Shown here: positions 35,743-47,673 of the stretch, piece by piece | How the letters are laid out: every line of letters begins with the position of its first letter | How positions within the stretch are numbered: the first letter of the stretch is position 1 | NCBI RefSeq assembly: GCF_033115175.1 | Contig: NC_084834.1 | Location: forward strand, 11,939,294-12,003,293 | Length of the DNA stretch: 64,000 bases | Direction of reading: 5' to 3' | Source: Lepus europaeus | Lineage: Eukaryota; Chordata; Mammalia; Lagomorpha; Leporidae | The notes under the pieces: model-generated | What the model was told of the DNA's origin: nothing | Database searches by the model: none | The model's input: the letters and a program-made list of their open reading frames with translations, nothing else | Position numbers and translations under genes: made by a program

Positions 35743-37254
35743 CCTGGTCCATCATCAGTCCCCAAAGCGAGCCACTGAGAACACGTGTCCCGTTCACACA
35801 CAGTCGCGCTGAGAAGGGTACCGTGGTGTCCACACCCAGGCGAGCTCTGAGTGACACGGGGGTGGGGATCTGTCTTCCACAGGGTCCTTTCAAGAGACCC
35901 GAAGACCCCAGAGGGCCACACAGCTGGCAGGGAGCTGGGACACAAGGTGGTGGTGGTGCTGCTGGCGGTATGTGTGTTGGGGGGTGGGGTCCAAGAGGAA
36001 AGTAGTGGGGGGAGGCGGGCAGGCAGGGAGGCGGGCAGGCAGTCTCTCTCTGCTTCCCACAGCCCGAGGACAAAGGCCTTGAGGGCGGAACCCACCCGAT
36101 GATGATCCTGCCAAAAGAACATTTTCCCTTTTAGCCAGAGGGGAAGAAAGAGGGAATTTCTCCTCTGCTCATGGAAACTCTGAGTCTTGCGCAGCCAGCG
36201 GCACACACCCTGCAACGCTCGGGGAGGGGGCTGGCGCGGGGCTGCCAAGAGAAGAGGGAGGAGCGGGAGAGGCACCAAGGTCACGGCCACCGCACACCCG
36301 GGCTCCTCTGGCGGTCAAGGCCTCTGCAGTGGGAGACCCCTGGGCGCAGCATTGGTGGTGTGAGAGGGGCGGCCGAGGCGGGGGGCGGGCAGCTGGCTGG
36401 CCCGACAGGCCCACGGGGCAAGCTTTGGTCAGCGGCCCAGCCTGGGGGAGGGGGTGACTTTGTACTCTCTGCACCTTTCTGGGAAAGGAGATGGCTTGCT
36501 GCCCCTGGAAACAACCCCAGGACCCGGCACCCTGGATACCTGCCCAGCCTGTCACGTGGACAATGTCCAACACGGGGGAAACGGTCAACAGCGAGACAGA
36601 GGTAGGCACACGGGGATGTCACATGGGCCTGGGGGCAGTGGGAGGGAGGGATGCTGGGGCCCTGGCCGGGGCGCCTCCCCACAGTGGGGGCAGGGCCAGC
36701 CTCCCCTGGGGGCCAGTGTGGCTCCGCTGGCCTCCCACGCCCCCACACTCTGTGCTCTGAGAAAACACAGTCCCTGGGGATCGGCTTCCAGGACAGGGCG
36801 ACGGAGGGCCCCACAGCCCCTCCAGCCAGCTCCCCTCATCTCACAGTGCACGCTTGATGGGCAGGGCCGCCCCTTCCTCCTGAGTTTCCAGGGAGAACAC
36901 TCGCAGGGGCTCAGCTCCGCCCCTCGCCTGCCCCTGCCAGAGGACAGCCCAGCAACCCCTGGGGTGGGCGGGGCGGGGGCTGCTGGCCCCTTCTTCCACA
37001 ATCTCACTTGCCGCGCCTGCTCTCTGTGAGCACCTGCGTCCCGGGATTCTCCCCAGTGGGGAGCAAGAACACACGACTCCCGCTCCTCTCCGCCAACCTG
37101 CCATTCCTTTAATCAGCGTTTCTGTTTCCTCTTTTACACTCGGCCTAACCTTGCAGAGCCACGTTCGATCTTTTTCTTAACAGTTCCCTGCGTGACCTTT
37201 GGGCGCGTGTCCTAATACTACTGCTAATTAGTAATTTGCCCTTTAGCTTAAGTC
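35743..37254. other. Intron 1 stretch, GC-rich, nothing recognised
   Basis: 1.5 kb with G-rich purine tracts (35940-36045) but no repeat or exon recognised. Confidence 0.45.
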
Positions 37255-37555
37255 AATGGGCATTATTGACAAAGTGTTAAACTCTGAGAGAGACACCGAG
37301 ACAGGGAGTCAGAGGAAGAGGGACCTTCCACCCCCGGCTCACTGCTCACCCCATCCAGCTCCCAGCTCACGTGCACACACCCTGGGCGGCAGCAGGCCAG
37401 GTTCCAGGGCTCGGGGCTCTGCCGCCCACAGGGGAGACCCTGATGGAGTTCCTGGCTCCTGGCTTCCGCTCAGCCCAGCCCTGACTGTGGCGGGCTTTAA
37501 GGAGTAGACCACTGTCCGGAAGATCTCTAGTTTTCAAATAAAATGGAAATGGAAT
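37255..37555 (+). mobile_element. Chimeric or rearranged C-repeat SINE
   Basis: The first ~95 nt look like an antisense SINE start (GAGAGAGACACCGAGAC, CTTCCACCCCC). From about 37350 the sequence is sense (CCAGCTCCCAGCTCACG to TTCAAATAAAATGG). Confidence 0.55.
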
Positions 37556-37746
37556 TTTCAAACAACTGGGTTCCTCCAGGCGCCTCGGGGCAGGAGCGCC
37601 ACTTGGACACCGTCTTTTCCTCCTGAATTTTCAGCTGATCTCAACACGAGTTGCCAGGATTCACGGCTGTCTGCGCCTGCTTTCCAAGCAGTATTTCTGT
37701 GTTACTTCGTCTGATGTTCTCAACAGTCTCATCAAGATACAGTCCC

Positions 37747-38010
37747 CGGGGCCAGTGGTGTGGTACAGCGGGTGAAGCCGCTGCCTGCAACACCGGCATC
37801 CCACACTGGAGCCCCAGTTCGAGTCCCGGCTGCTCCGCTTCCGATCCAGCTCCCTGCTAATGTGCCTGGGAAAGCAGCGGAAGATGGCCCAGGTGTTCGG
37901 GCCTTGGTGGCTTTGGTCTGGCCCATTCTTGGCCATTTGGATTGTGAACCAACAGATGGAAGATTTTCTCTGTGTCTCTCTCGGGCTCTAACCTTTCAAA
38001 TAAATCTTAG
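37747..38010 (+). mobile_element. C-repeat SINE with small deletions
   Basis: GGGGCCAGTGGTGTGGTAC head; the middle lacks the GGAGACCC segment; tail CTTTCAAATAAATC. Confidence 0.85.
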
Positions 38011-38504
38011 AGAAAGAGAGATTCCCCAGCACCTGCCTGGCCCCAAGGCCTGGCAATGACGGCGTCTCATAGTAGGAAGCGAAACCCTGCCCAGCGGGAC
38101 CCAGCAGTGAGCCTCTGCCCCCTCCAGACATGCGAGACGCCTTACAGGGGAGGCAGGGGGGCTCACCCTCAGCGTGCACCGGGGACACTGAGGCTACGAA
38201 TACAAGAATGCGTTCAAAAGATACTACAATTATTAGGAAATATTGCTCGCTAAATTCCTACACGTATTCAGGCCTGTTTTTAGATATTTCTACTCCACTC
38301 TATTTATCTATCCTATATCAATGCCACATTTTTCTTTCTTTCTTATGTTTGTCCAAGTCCCAACTTCACAACTCTCCCTGTTAATAAAAAATTGTTTCAG
38401 GCTCTCCGTGCGCATTTGTTCTTTCAGATAAACATTCTGGAAACCCATCCCATGGAAACGGTCCTGGGAGGCGGTAAATATTTAGCTCTAGGGAACTCTT
38501 ACTT
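38011..38504. other. Intron 1 stretch, AT-rich in part
   Basis: About 490 nt; 38215-38400 is AT-rich. Nothing recognised. Confidence 0.45.
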
Positions 38505-38790
38505 TTTAAAAAGATTTATTTATTTGAAAGACAAAGTGACGGGGGAGGGGGAGAGAGAGAGAGATCTTCCGACTGCTAGTTCACTCCCCAAATGACTGCA
38601 ACAGCTGGGGCTGGGCCAAGGTGAAGCCAGGAGTCCCATAGTGGTGTCCCAGGGGACCCGAGCACGTGGGCCATCTTCCGCTGCCTTCCCAGCACTAGCA
38701 GGGAGCTGGACTGCAAGTGGGGCTGCCGGGACTCCCAGCACTCATATGGGATGTTGGTAGTCACCGGCTTAATCCACAATGCCGGCCCCT
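38505..38790 (-). mobile_element. C-repeat SINE
   Basis: AAAAAGATTTATTTATTTG to CCACAATGCCGGCCCC. Confidence 0.88.
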
Positions 38791-39302
38791 GGGGAGTTTT
38801 TAGAAGTGTGCATTTGACGACAAACACCAAGGGCAGCTGCTCCGTCCACGGGGAACACCGCAGTGGACAGAAGGCAGACCCTCCTCCCAACCTGCACAGA
38901 GCTGACACAATGAAACACCACAAGCAATCTGAGTAGCAGAAAGCACCATGTTGCTGCTATAATAAAGCAAGGCGGTCCACAAACACCACAAACACAGAGT
39001 TAGGAGCGCTGAGTGTCAGACTTCAACGTGAGCCCTGAATACCGGAGTCAAGGCCCTACCCACTAAGTCATACTTGTAGGGAAAAGCGTCTCGTATCAGA
39101 GAAGCTGAGAAAATTAAACGAGACACGGAGTACAAACACAGTATCTGCTGGACAGGGATTGCACGGGAAACGGTAGTTATCTGCAGCAACAATGACACGG
39201 AAACGTGGTTCTACGTTACAGAGAGAAAGAACCTACAAAACCACACGTACAACAGATGGCTCTCCCTAAAACGTCTATGTTTACAGAAAAAGACGAAAGA
39301 CA
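38791..39302. other. Intron 1 stretch, nothing recognised
   Basis: About 510 nt between SINEs. Confidence 0.45.
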
Positions 39303-39606
39303 CAGAGGCCAGCATTCTGGCAGAGCGGTTGAGCCGCCACTCCATGTGAGCACCAGTTTGGATCCCGGCTGCTCCGCTTCCGATCCAGCTCCCTGCTAGT
39401 GAGCCTGGGAAAGCAGCAGAAGATGGCCCAAGTGCTTGGGCCCCTGCCACCTGTGTGGGAGACCCGGAAGAGGCTCCGGGCTTCGGCCTGGCCCAGCCCT
39501 GGCTGTTGTGGCCATCTGGGAATGAACCAGCACATGGGATCTCAATATCTCTCTCTCTCTCTGTTATTCTGCTTTCCAATAAATAAATCTTGGGGGCAAA
39601 AAAAAG
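39303..39606 (+). mobile_element. C-repeat SINE
   Basis: GAGGCCAGCATTCTGGCAG head; tail TTCCAATAAATAAATC. Confidence 0.85.
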
Positions 39607-41674
39607 CATAAAAATAAGCATAACAAAATGTAGCGGGTTTAAGGGTAGCCTCCGTTCCGTTCACAGGTATTTTCTGCAGTGACCGTGTGTTGCTTTACGG
39701 CAAGTTTCAGACACCATCAGCGATGGGAGGGGCCCTGCAGAGCCCCAGGGGAGCCTTCCTCTCCCCCTTCCGGAAGCTCTTCACTAGGCGGCAGACCCTG
39801 GTCCTCACCTGCCCCTGCTGGACCACACCTGTGTGCCAGGTGCTCCTGGACCACAGCTTCCTGCCTAGGACCCGGGCGTCTGAACACCTGGGGCTGACAG
39901 ATGAGCCTCACTCGAGGCTGGCACACCAGCCCGAAGGGGCAGGACCACTGGACCAGGCCCTGCGGCCCCCCGGTGTGGCTGGAAACTCCGGGAGCTCACT
40001 TTTCCCTGGGCACCACGCAGGTACCCCGACTGCTGGCCTGCCCACCCCGGGGCACACGGTCACGCTCGGCAGAGCTGTTCCCACCCAGGCCACTCATGCC
40101 TGTGCCACAACGCGTGGCCTCTGGGGCCAGCCCGAGACCCACGCGGGCTCACATCTGAGTTAACACGCGCACAGCGGGCAGCCTGAGGCCAACCCCCTGC
40201 TCCCCTGCAGCTCCGGGACCCAGAGTCCACCGAGGACATGTTCCCCGGCGACCAGGGGGCCAGTGGGCTGGACAGGACTCCCAAACTCACGTGCCCCCGA
40301 GATCTCAGAAGGAGCCGTGACCTGGAAGCGGGGCCTCTGCGGTTACAATCGGTTAAGGATCGTCCAGCCCGAGACGCACGGAGCCGTTCTAAGAGAAGGC
40401 ACAGGAGGCCTGGACACAGGGCCACGTGGAGGGGCACGCCTTGTGAGGCCAGGGCGGAGCCCGGAGTGACAATGACAACGCCCCAAGCCAGCAAACCCCT
40501 TCGGCCACTAAGAGCCGGATGGGCGGGCCAGCATGCTCCCGGGGGAAGCTGCTAGAAGGGGCACTGTGGCCTGGTCACAGCCTGGATCTGAGCCTCTGGC
40601 CCCTGGATCCGCGAGCAAAGCCACCGAGAGGCTAAGGTGCCGGGGAGAAGACCTTGGCGTGGCAATGAAGACCTAGGGCTTTTCGCTGCCATTGGCAGGG
40701 TTCTGACGTGACCCCCGTGACCCCGGCCCGTGTGTGGGCAGGACCCGTAAATAAGACACAGCATGGCCTCATCTGGCCGAGGGGATCGTGCAGGCATCCG
40801 CTGACCCAGTGAGCCGCCGGAGCTCCTCGGGTGAGCCCCTGAAGGGGATGGGCTCCCCTGGCCCCGAGATCTGGAGCCCGGGACGATTCAGCGAGGGAGG
40901 GAGGCTGCGGGCCAGCCACGATGGTGGAGGGGTGGGGAGGAGGCGAGGGCGTGTGGGGGCCTCCAGGCGCTGGGGGCCGCCCCTGGCTGGCAGCCAGCCC
41001 AGGGAACGGGAAACTTCAGTCCTGCTAGCCCCAAAGAACTAGATCCTGCCACAGCTGGGTGAGTCAGGCAGAGGCCCCCAAACTCCAGACGCGAACACCA
41101 GCTGACACCCTGGGTGCTAGCCTTGCGGGACCCTTGGGGAGGCAGGGAGCGACACAACGTCTGGGGTCCTGACCTACAGAACTGACGGACAGACGGACAG
41201 ACGTCCGTTCCCTGGAGCAGCGAATAAGCAAGCTCTGGTCACAGGTGGCAGAGCCAGGTGGGGCTGGGCACTCCTTCCCACTCCAGCGGACTTGCGTGCG
41301 CACATGCTACCGACACGCCTGCGGGAGCGGGGAGCGCGGCCCAAACGCGGGGCAGCGGTGCTGCCCTTGGCCAGGGCAGTCCCCAGAGCGTCTATGTCCT
41401 CCCCTCACAGAGAATTCAGAAGCCAGGAGCCGGCCGCGAGTCTGGGGCAGGACAGAGACCCCTGGCCGGCGCGCTGCTAATGGGCCATTCGTGCATCCCC
41501 GTGCTGCTCTCCGTGCAGAACCACGCGTCGGCCAGGGATACCAGCGCCTCCGGGTGGCTCATCCACAAGGGGAGGTCTCGCAGCACAGAAACCGACAGCC
41601 CACACGTGGAAACAGCAGGGGCCATGCCACGACAGCAAAGCAACTGCCCGGCCACGTGCTTCTGAAGATGCCGT
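39607..41674. other. SINE-free 2-kb stretch of intron 1
   Basis: GC-rich with scattered CpG and a short GACGGACAGACGGACAG repeat (41184-41203). No exon or known repeat recognised. Confidence 0.5.
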
Positions 41675-41946
41675 ACTAGAGAGAGAGAGAATCATCTACC
41701 TGCTGGTTCCCCCGACGGCTGCAACAGCCAGTGCTGGGCCAGGCCAAAGCCAGGAGCCAGGAGCTTCGTCTGGGTCTCCCCCATGGGTGGCAGGGGCCCA
41801 AGGACGTGGGCCATCCTCTGTGCTTTCCCAGGCCATAGCGGAGCGCTGGATCGGAAGTGGAGCAGCCGGGTCTTGAACCAGCGCCCATATGGGGTGCCGG
41901 TGCTTCAGGGCAGGGTGTTAACCCACTGCGCCACAGCGCCAGCCCC
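41675..41946 (-). mobile_element. C-repeat SINE, tail missing
   Basis: Starts within AGAGAGAGAGAATCATC; ends TGCGCCACAGCGCCAGCCCC. Confidence 0.85.
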
Positions 41947-42719
41947 TGGCCTTGTCTTCTAAGAGGGTCCGGCAGCAAGGAGCACACCCAGCCCCCGGCG
42001 CTTGGTTTCTAAGCACCATTCCCCAACACAAGGGACCAGGGCTCCTCGGGGGCAGTGCTGGCTCTGGGGCAGGGGCAGGACAAGAGGAGCCTTGGGGAAG
42101 CAGAAATTAAGAAAATACTCTGAAGAGGAGACAAGGCTTCCAGAAAGAACCGGGGAGGCAGCCTGAAGGAGTCCTCGCCTCAGCGGCCACAGCTGGAACA
42201 GGCCGAGCCGCCAACGAACGGAGATGGCGTAGATCGAACCCGCGGAATGCAAGCCGGCTGAGCCAACCACGGAAAACACGCGGCTCTCCTTTACATCACC
42301 AGGCTAACACCATGGAAACCCCGGGCTGCAGGCGGATGCTGAAGTGAGGGGGTGCAGGGCCACAGGGAAACACGGATGCACGGTCCCTAAGTACCTCCCG
42401 AGACCACGGAGGCAACGCGGCAGGCTTCCCAGCGCGGAAACACCACGTCCACGGGAGACGGAGGGAACCCCCCCAACCAGGGGACACGCCGCCGACACAG
42501 GCCGCCCTGAGAGGCAGCAGAGCCATTCACGGGGCTCTGCTCCAGCCGCGCGACCTCCCGGCAACAAGAACAGATGGAGGGACTACGGAGAAACAGGCAC
42601 AGCGGGGCCGCCGGTCAGACGCCGGGACACCGGACCTGACAGATGCTGGTGCTGCGTACCAAGGCTCCCGGCTCACTCAGCAACACGGACACGGGGCGAA
42701 CACTGACGCCCTCCTCCTC
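41947..42719. other. Intron 1 stretch, nothing recognised
   Basis: About 770 nt, GC-rich. Confidence 0.45.
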
Positions 42720-43180
42720 TTTTTTTCTTAAGATTTACTTATTCTATGGGGTCTGCGCTGTGGTGTAGCAGGTAAAGCCGCCACCTGCAGTGCCGGCATC
42801 CCATATGGGTGCTAGTTCTAGATCCGGCTGCTCCACTTCCAATCCAGCTCTCAGTTATGGCCTAGGAAAGCACTGGAAGATGGCCCAAGTTCTTGGGCCC
42901 CTGCACCCACATGGGAAGACCAGGAGGAAGTTCCTGGCTCCTGGCTCCTGATCAGTGCAGCTCCAGCCATTGCAGCCAATTGGGGAGTGAACCGGCAGAT
43001 GGAAGACCTCTCCCTCTCTCTACCTCTCCTTCTCTCTCTATGTAACTGACTTTCAAATAAATAAATCAATCTTTAAAAAAGAGAAAAAAGATTTACTTAT
43101 TCTAAAGGCCGAGTGACAGAGGGGGGATCTTCTACACCCCTGATTTACTCCCCAAATGGGGGCAACCACACTGGCCCCGC
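42720..43180 (-). mobile_element. C-repeat SINE split by a nested SINE
   Basis: Antisense pieces 42720-42745 and 43104-43180, separated by a sense SINE and its target duplication. The remaining part ends GCAACCACACTGGCCCCG and is internally deleted. Confidence 0.8.
42746..43087 (+). mobile_element. Nested C-repeat SINE with 16-nt target duplication
   Basis: Starts ATGGGGTCTGCGCTGTGG, tail AAATAAATAAATCAATC plus A-rich. AAGATTTACTTATTCT occurs at 42730-42745 and 43088-43103. Confidence 0.95.
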
Positions 43181-43282
43181 TACACTTTTCTTTATAATAA
43201 ACATGCATTACTTCCCAAAAACCACATCAAATAAAAGGTACAAAAATACCTAATGATTATTTGGGGAATTCTGTAGAATATG

Positions 43283-43336
43283 AGCATATTCAAAAAATCC
43301 ATGGAAAATCAATTGACAATGTTGGTGCAAATTTTC
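43283..43336. mobile_element. Fragment of the same MITE, cut by a SINE
   Basis: ATTCAAAAAATCCATGGAAAAT and TTGGTGCAAATTTTC resemble the left half of the MITE. It is followed directly by the T-rich end of a minus-strand SINE. Confidence 0.35.
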
Positions 43337-43612
43337 TTTTTTTTTTTTTTTAAAGATTTATTTATTTGAAAGAGTTACAGAGAAAGAGGGAAAGATAGAG
43401 ACAAAGAGAGCTCTTCCATCCACTGGTTCATTCCCCAGATGGCCCCAGTGACCAACGCTGGGCCAGGCCAAAGCCAAGAGCCAGGACAGGAGCCTCATCC
43501 GGGTCTCCCATGTGGGTGCAGGGGCCCAAGCACCTGGGCCATCCTCTACTGCTTTCCCAGGTGCCTTAGCAGGGAGCTGGATTGGAAGTGGAGCAGCCAG
43601 AACCTAAAGCAA
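43332..43612 (-). mobile_element. C-repeat SINE, head missing
   Basis: T16, AAAGATTTATTTATTTG to GGAGCAGCCAGAACC. Confidence 0.85.
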
Positions 43613-43674
43613 AATGCCAGAATGCTGGTTCCTTCGGTGCAATTTTTAAAACTCTAAAGAAACTTATTTTGGGG

Positions 43675-43965
43675 GGCCAGTATTGTACATGATAGCACAG
43701 TGGGTTAAGCCAGTGCCTACAACAACGGCATCCCATATGAGCGCCAGTCCTGGCTGCTCCACTTCTGATCCGGCTCCCTACCAATGTGCCTGTGAAATTA
43801 GTGGAGGATGTAGCAGGTACTTGGGCTGCTGCCACCCACATGGGGGACCCAGATGGAGTTCTGGGCTCCTGGCCCAGTCTGACCCAGCCCCAGCCGTTGC
43901 AGCCATCTGGGGAGTGAACCAGCAGATGGAAGATCTCCAACTCTGCCATTCATAAAAAACAAAAA
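43675..43965 (+). mobile_element. C-repeat SINE
   Basis: GGGGCCAGTATTGTACATG head with an insertion; ends CTGCCATTCATAAAAAAC. Confidence 0.82.
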
Positions 43966-44354
43966 CAAAAACAAAACAAAATCCTATTTTTCAAATACCC
44001 ATGTGTAGCTCATCAGTTTTTGGAAGATGCTTTTCAGGAAGGGCCGGGAGGAAGGTGTTCGGTGTTCTGAGGGTTAAGGATGGGAGGGGACACTGTACCA
44101 GCGCAGCTGGTGCAGACCTGGGGCCGTGGGGCTGCTCTGGATAAGAGAGGCTGGACCCTGGGCCAGAGGCCAATGGACACACAGCTCCACGCTCTCAAAG
44201 AGCCCTGGACCACAGACCCCAGTGCCTTCCAGGAAGCCCGGCCTCTCGCTCTTCCCTCCACGGCTCTGCTGACCGCCCTGCCCTACCCACACAGCACCCC
44301 TGCCCAGATCCCACCTCCTCTCCCTTCTCCCCAACTTCCCGAACTTGGCTCAAG
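43966..44354. other. Intron 1 stretch, nothing recognised
   Basis: About 390 nt. Confidence 0.45.
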
Positions 44355-44606
44355 GACGGCATTTGCCTCCTGGCTAAGATGCCTGCGGCCCATGTCGCCC
44401 AAGTGCCTGGGTTCGGGTCCCGGCTTCTGACTCTGGCTTCCTGTCAGGCAGTGTGGACCCAGGAATCAGCGGGTAAAGCCTCAAGTAACGGAGTCCCTGG
44501 GCTCCCAGCTGGCCGCTGTGGGTACTGTAGCGGGGGAAACCAGCAGATGGGAGCGCTCACTCTCTCCGCTTCCCTCTCTTAAAAAAAAAAAAAAAAAAAA
44601 AAAAAA
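44355..44606 (+). mobile_element. Old C-repeat SINE with A26 tail
   Basis: GGCATTTGCCTCCTGGCTAAG, GGGTTCGGGTCCCGGC; ends at a 26-nt A run (44581-44606). Confidence 0.7.
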
Positions 44607-45343
44607 GAACAAAACCCAAAACAACCTCTTGGCTCTACTGCACCTGTCAGAAGTGTCCCCCGGGGCACTGCGGTCCCCTGGCCTCCTTCCTTGTTTGTCA
44701 CTCACTGGAGTGGAGCACACGCTGCCACCGGGTGCTTCCCCTACTGCCAAGCTACTCCAAACACACTTAACAAGCGTCTTGCACAAGCATTTCGCCTGAG
44801 CCAGACTCTGCAGGCCCGGCCGAGCCCCTGCAGGCAGGCTGCAGCCGCCCCCGGTGTGGGAGGGAGTCGGCCTCCCTGCCCCAGGCCAGGAACTCCAGGA
44901 CCCGGCCCTCGCCAAGCCTCTTCCCCAAACCTCCTGGGGCCAGCTCGGTGCTGACTACGGAGGACACTGCCCTGGCCAGGAGGAAGCAGAAGTGCAGAAG
45001 AGAGAAGGTTCGGATTTGGATGAAAATCAAACAGCAGTCTTGAGGGTCCCCGAGCTAAGCACCCTTTTTATTATTACAATGTTGGGACGGCACAGCCTCT
45101 CCACAGACCACACGGACTGTGAACAGAGTGTGCCTCTGCGGTTTTAGCCATTCCTAGGGCAGAGCTGGGACTCATCCCGTCCCAGGACTCCGACTCTCAC
45201 CAGCAAATTTCCGTTCCAACCTGCTGCTTCTTTCCCCTCCACAAATTACCATGAAATCCTGGAGATCCAAAAATACACACAACACCACTGTCTCCATCAC
45301 CTGTTCCTATTTTGAAAAAGTTTTCTAATAAAAATTTTTTGAA
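44607..45343. other. Intron 1 stretch, nothing recognised
   Basis: About 740 nt. Confidence 0.45.
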
Positions 45344-45660
45344 GACGCATTTATTTAGTTGAAAGGCAGAGTTGCAGAGAGGGGGGGGGGAGATGGGGGG
45401 TGTCTTCCATCCACTGGTTCACTCCCCAGAAGGCCACAACAGCTGGAGCTGTGCTGATTCGAAGCCAGGGTCCAGGAGCTTCCTCCAGGTCTCCCACGCG
45501 GGTGTAGGGGCCCAAGGACTTGGGTCATCTTCTACTGCTTTCCCAGGCCATAGCAAAGAGCTGGATGGGAAGTGGAGCAGCCAGGACTTGAACTGGTGCC
45601 CATATGGGATGCCGGCACTGCAGGTGGTGGCTTTACCCACTGCGCCACACTGTAGGCCCC
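45344..45660 (-). mobile_element. C-repeat SINE
   Basis: GACGCATTTATTTAGTTG to GCGCCACACTGTAGGCCCC; contains a G9 run. Confidence 0.88.
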
Positions 45661-45793
45661 AATAAAATATGTTTTTGTGTTAACACAAAAAATTTATTTT
45701 AAATGAATAATTTTTCAAATTTCTGTTTTAATTTTTAATATAGTCAATATCAGCAGGCACAGCCACACAAACAAGTGGTAAAAGTAAGGGGCG
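45661..45793. other. AT-rich spacer between inverted SINEs
   Basis: 133 nt, AT-rich, separating two oppositely oriented SINEs. Confidence 0.6.
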
Positions 45794-46115
45794 GGGCTGG
45801 CGCTGTGGCACAGTGAGTAAAGCCGCTGACTACAGTGCTGGCATCCCATATGGGCGCCAGTTCTAGTCCCAGCTGCTCCACTTCCCATCCTGCTCTCTGC
45901 TATGGCCTGGGAAAGCAGCAGAAGATGGCCCAAGGCCTTGGGCCCCTGCACCTGCATGGGAGACTCAGAAGAAGCTCAAGTCTTTGGATCAGCTCAGCTC
46001 CAGCTGTTGTGGCCATCTGGGGAGTGAACCAGCGGGGGGAAGACCTCTCTGTCTCCCTGTCTCTACCTTTCTAACTCTTTCATATAAATAAAATAAATCT
46101 AAAAAAAAAAAAAAG
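45794..46115 (+). mobile_element. C-repeat SINE
   Basis: GGGGCTGGCGCTGTGGCAC head; tail ATAAATAAAATAAATC then A14. Confidence 0.88.
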
Positions 46116-46496
46116 ACTTGTTATAAGAACTGCAATTAAGTTACAGATGCACGTAACAGTAGGATCTGAAAGGGAGCTGGCTTGCAAGCGTCTTAATTCT
46201 CACTGTTTGCTCCAAAAGCCACAGCAGTCCCACTCTGCAGAATTCACTCTGTAGTCTTACACACGTAGGAAATGTCTTTTGTACAAAATTACTCATTGCA
46301 GAAGTGTATATAATGGCAAAAGCAGAAAACAACCCATGGTTGGGCGGAGGGTGGGGGGAGAAGGTATATGACAGATCTCCCACAGGACGGATCCCCACGC
46401 AGCTGTCATCCGAACACGCTGGGAGCCGGGTGCGTGCTGAGACAGGTGCAGGAAAGAAACCGGGTGCTGCCGCCTAGCACTGGCAGGAGGGGAGCA

Positions 46497-46775
46497 GGCC
46501 GGCGTCGTGGCTCGGAGGGTTAAGACAGGGCTGCGACACCCGCATCTCAGACGGGAGGGCTGGCCTGAGTCCCAGCTGCTCTGCTTCCCATCCAGAGAGG
46601 GCCCAGGGCAACCCTGCCCCCTGCCACCCACGGGGGAGACCTGGGTGGAGCTCTGCGCTCCTGGCTTCAGCCTGGCCCAGCCCTGGCCATTGCTGCCATT
46701 CGGGGAGTGAACCAGCAGATGGAAGATCTGCCTCTCTCTCCCTCTCTCTGTCACTCTGCCTTTCAAATACGTAAG
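46497..46775 (+). mobile_element. C-repeat SINE
   Basis: CAGGCCGGCGTCGTGGCTC head; tail short (CTTTCAAATACG). Confidence 0.8.
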
Positions 46776-46989
46776 AGGGGGAAAGCACCTGGGACTGTGT
46801 CTTTCCCTGCTTTGATACCTGAACTATGTAAGTATAACATAGTTGAAAAAAGTGGAATAGAGGAAATGAGAACTCACAGATGACACACTGGTGTGATTTT
46901 TATATGCAATTCGCAAGCCGAAGTAAGAGACCTAGAGACTCAACGGAAAGGCTTTGGCCCTAAAAGCAAAGCTCTGGTGGCTAAAACTA

Positions 46990-47290
46990 GGGGTTGGCGT
47001 TTGGCACAGCAGGTGAGATCCTGGGTGGGATGCCAGCATCCCACACCCCATACATGTCAGACTGCCTGGGTTTGGGCCCTGGCTTTGCTTCCAATTCCAG
47101 CTTCCTACTCATAGACACGCTGGGAGGCAGCAGGTGCTGACTGGGGCCCCACCACCCACGTGGGAGACCCCGATGGAGATGGAGCTCAGGGCTTTCGGCT
47201 TTGGCCTGGCCCAGCCCCCGCTGTTACAGGCATTTGGGGAGTCAACCAGTGGATGGGAGATCTTGCCTGCCTTTCAAATAAAAATTTCAA
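46990..47290 (+). mobile_element. Old C-repeat SINE
   Basis: AGGGGTTGGCGTTTGGCAC head, GGGTTTGGGCCCTGGC, tail CTTTCAAATAAAAA. Confidence 0.72.
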
Positions 47291-47367
47291 GTTTGGGTGA
47301 TTAAAATATATACATGCTTTAAGAAAAAATAATTTAACACACATTTTTGGTTTTTTAATTCCCAACC

Positions 47368-47673
47368 TTAAAAAAACCATTTATTGATTTGTATTTATCA
47401 GAAAGGCAGAGAGAAGAGGAAAGAGAGAGAGAGAACGAACCATCTACCCGCTGGCTCACTCCCCAGATGCCCACGACAGCCAGGAGCCAGGAGCCAGGAC
47501 CCGGGTCTCCCAGGGGGGCGGCAGCGATGCCAGCACTTGGCCATCACCTCCCGCCGCCCCAGGGGCCCTTAGCGGGAAGCGGGCCAGAAGCAGAGCCAGG
47601 ACCTGAACCCAGGCCCTCCAACCCAGGACGTGGGCGCTCCAAGTGAGTCTCAACCCCTGTGCCCAGCGCCCGC
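47368..47673 (-). mobile_element. Old C-repeat SINE
   Basis: TTATTGATTTGTATTTATC, GAAAGGCAGAGAGAAG to CTGTGCCCAGCGCCCGCCC. Confidence 0.75.

Noticed and set aside
35364-36290. Minus-strand open frame of 308 codons
   Set aside because: Partly a SINE read antisense and partly GC-rich intron.
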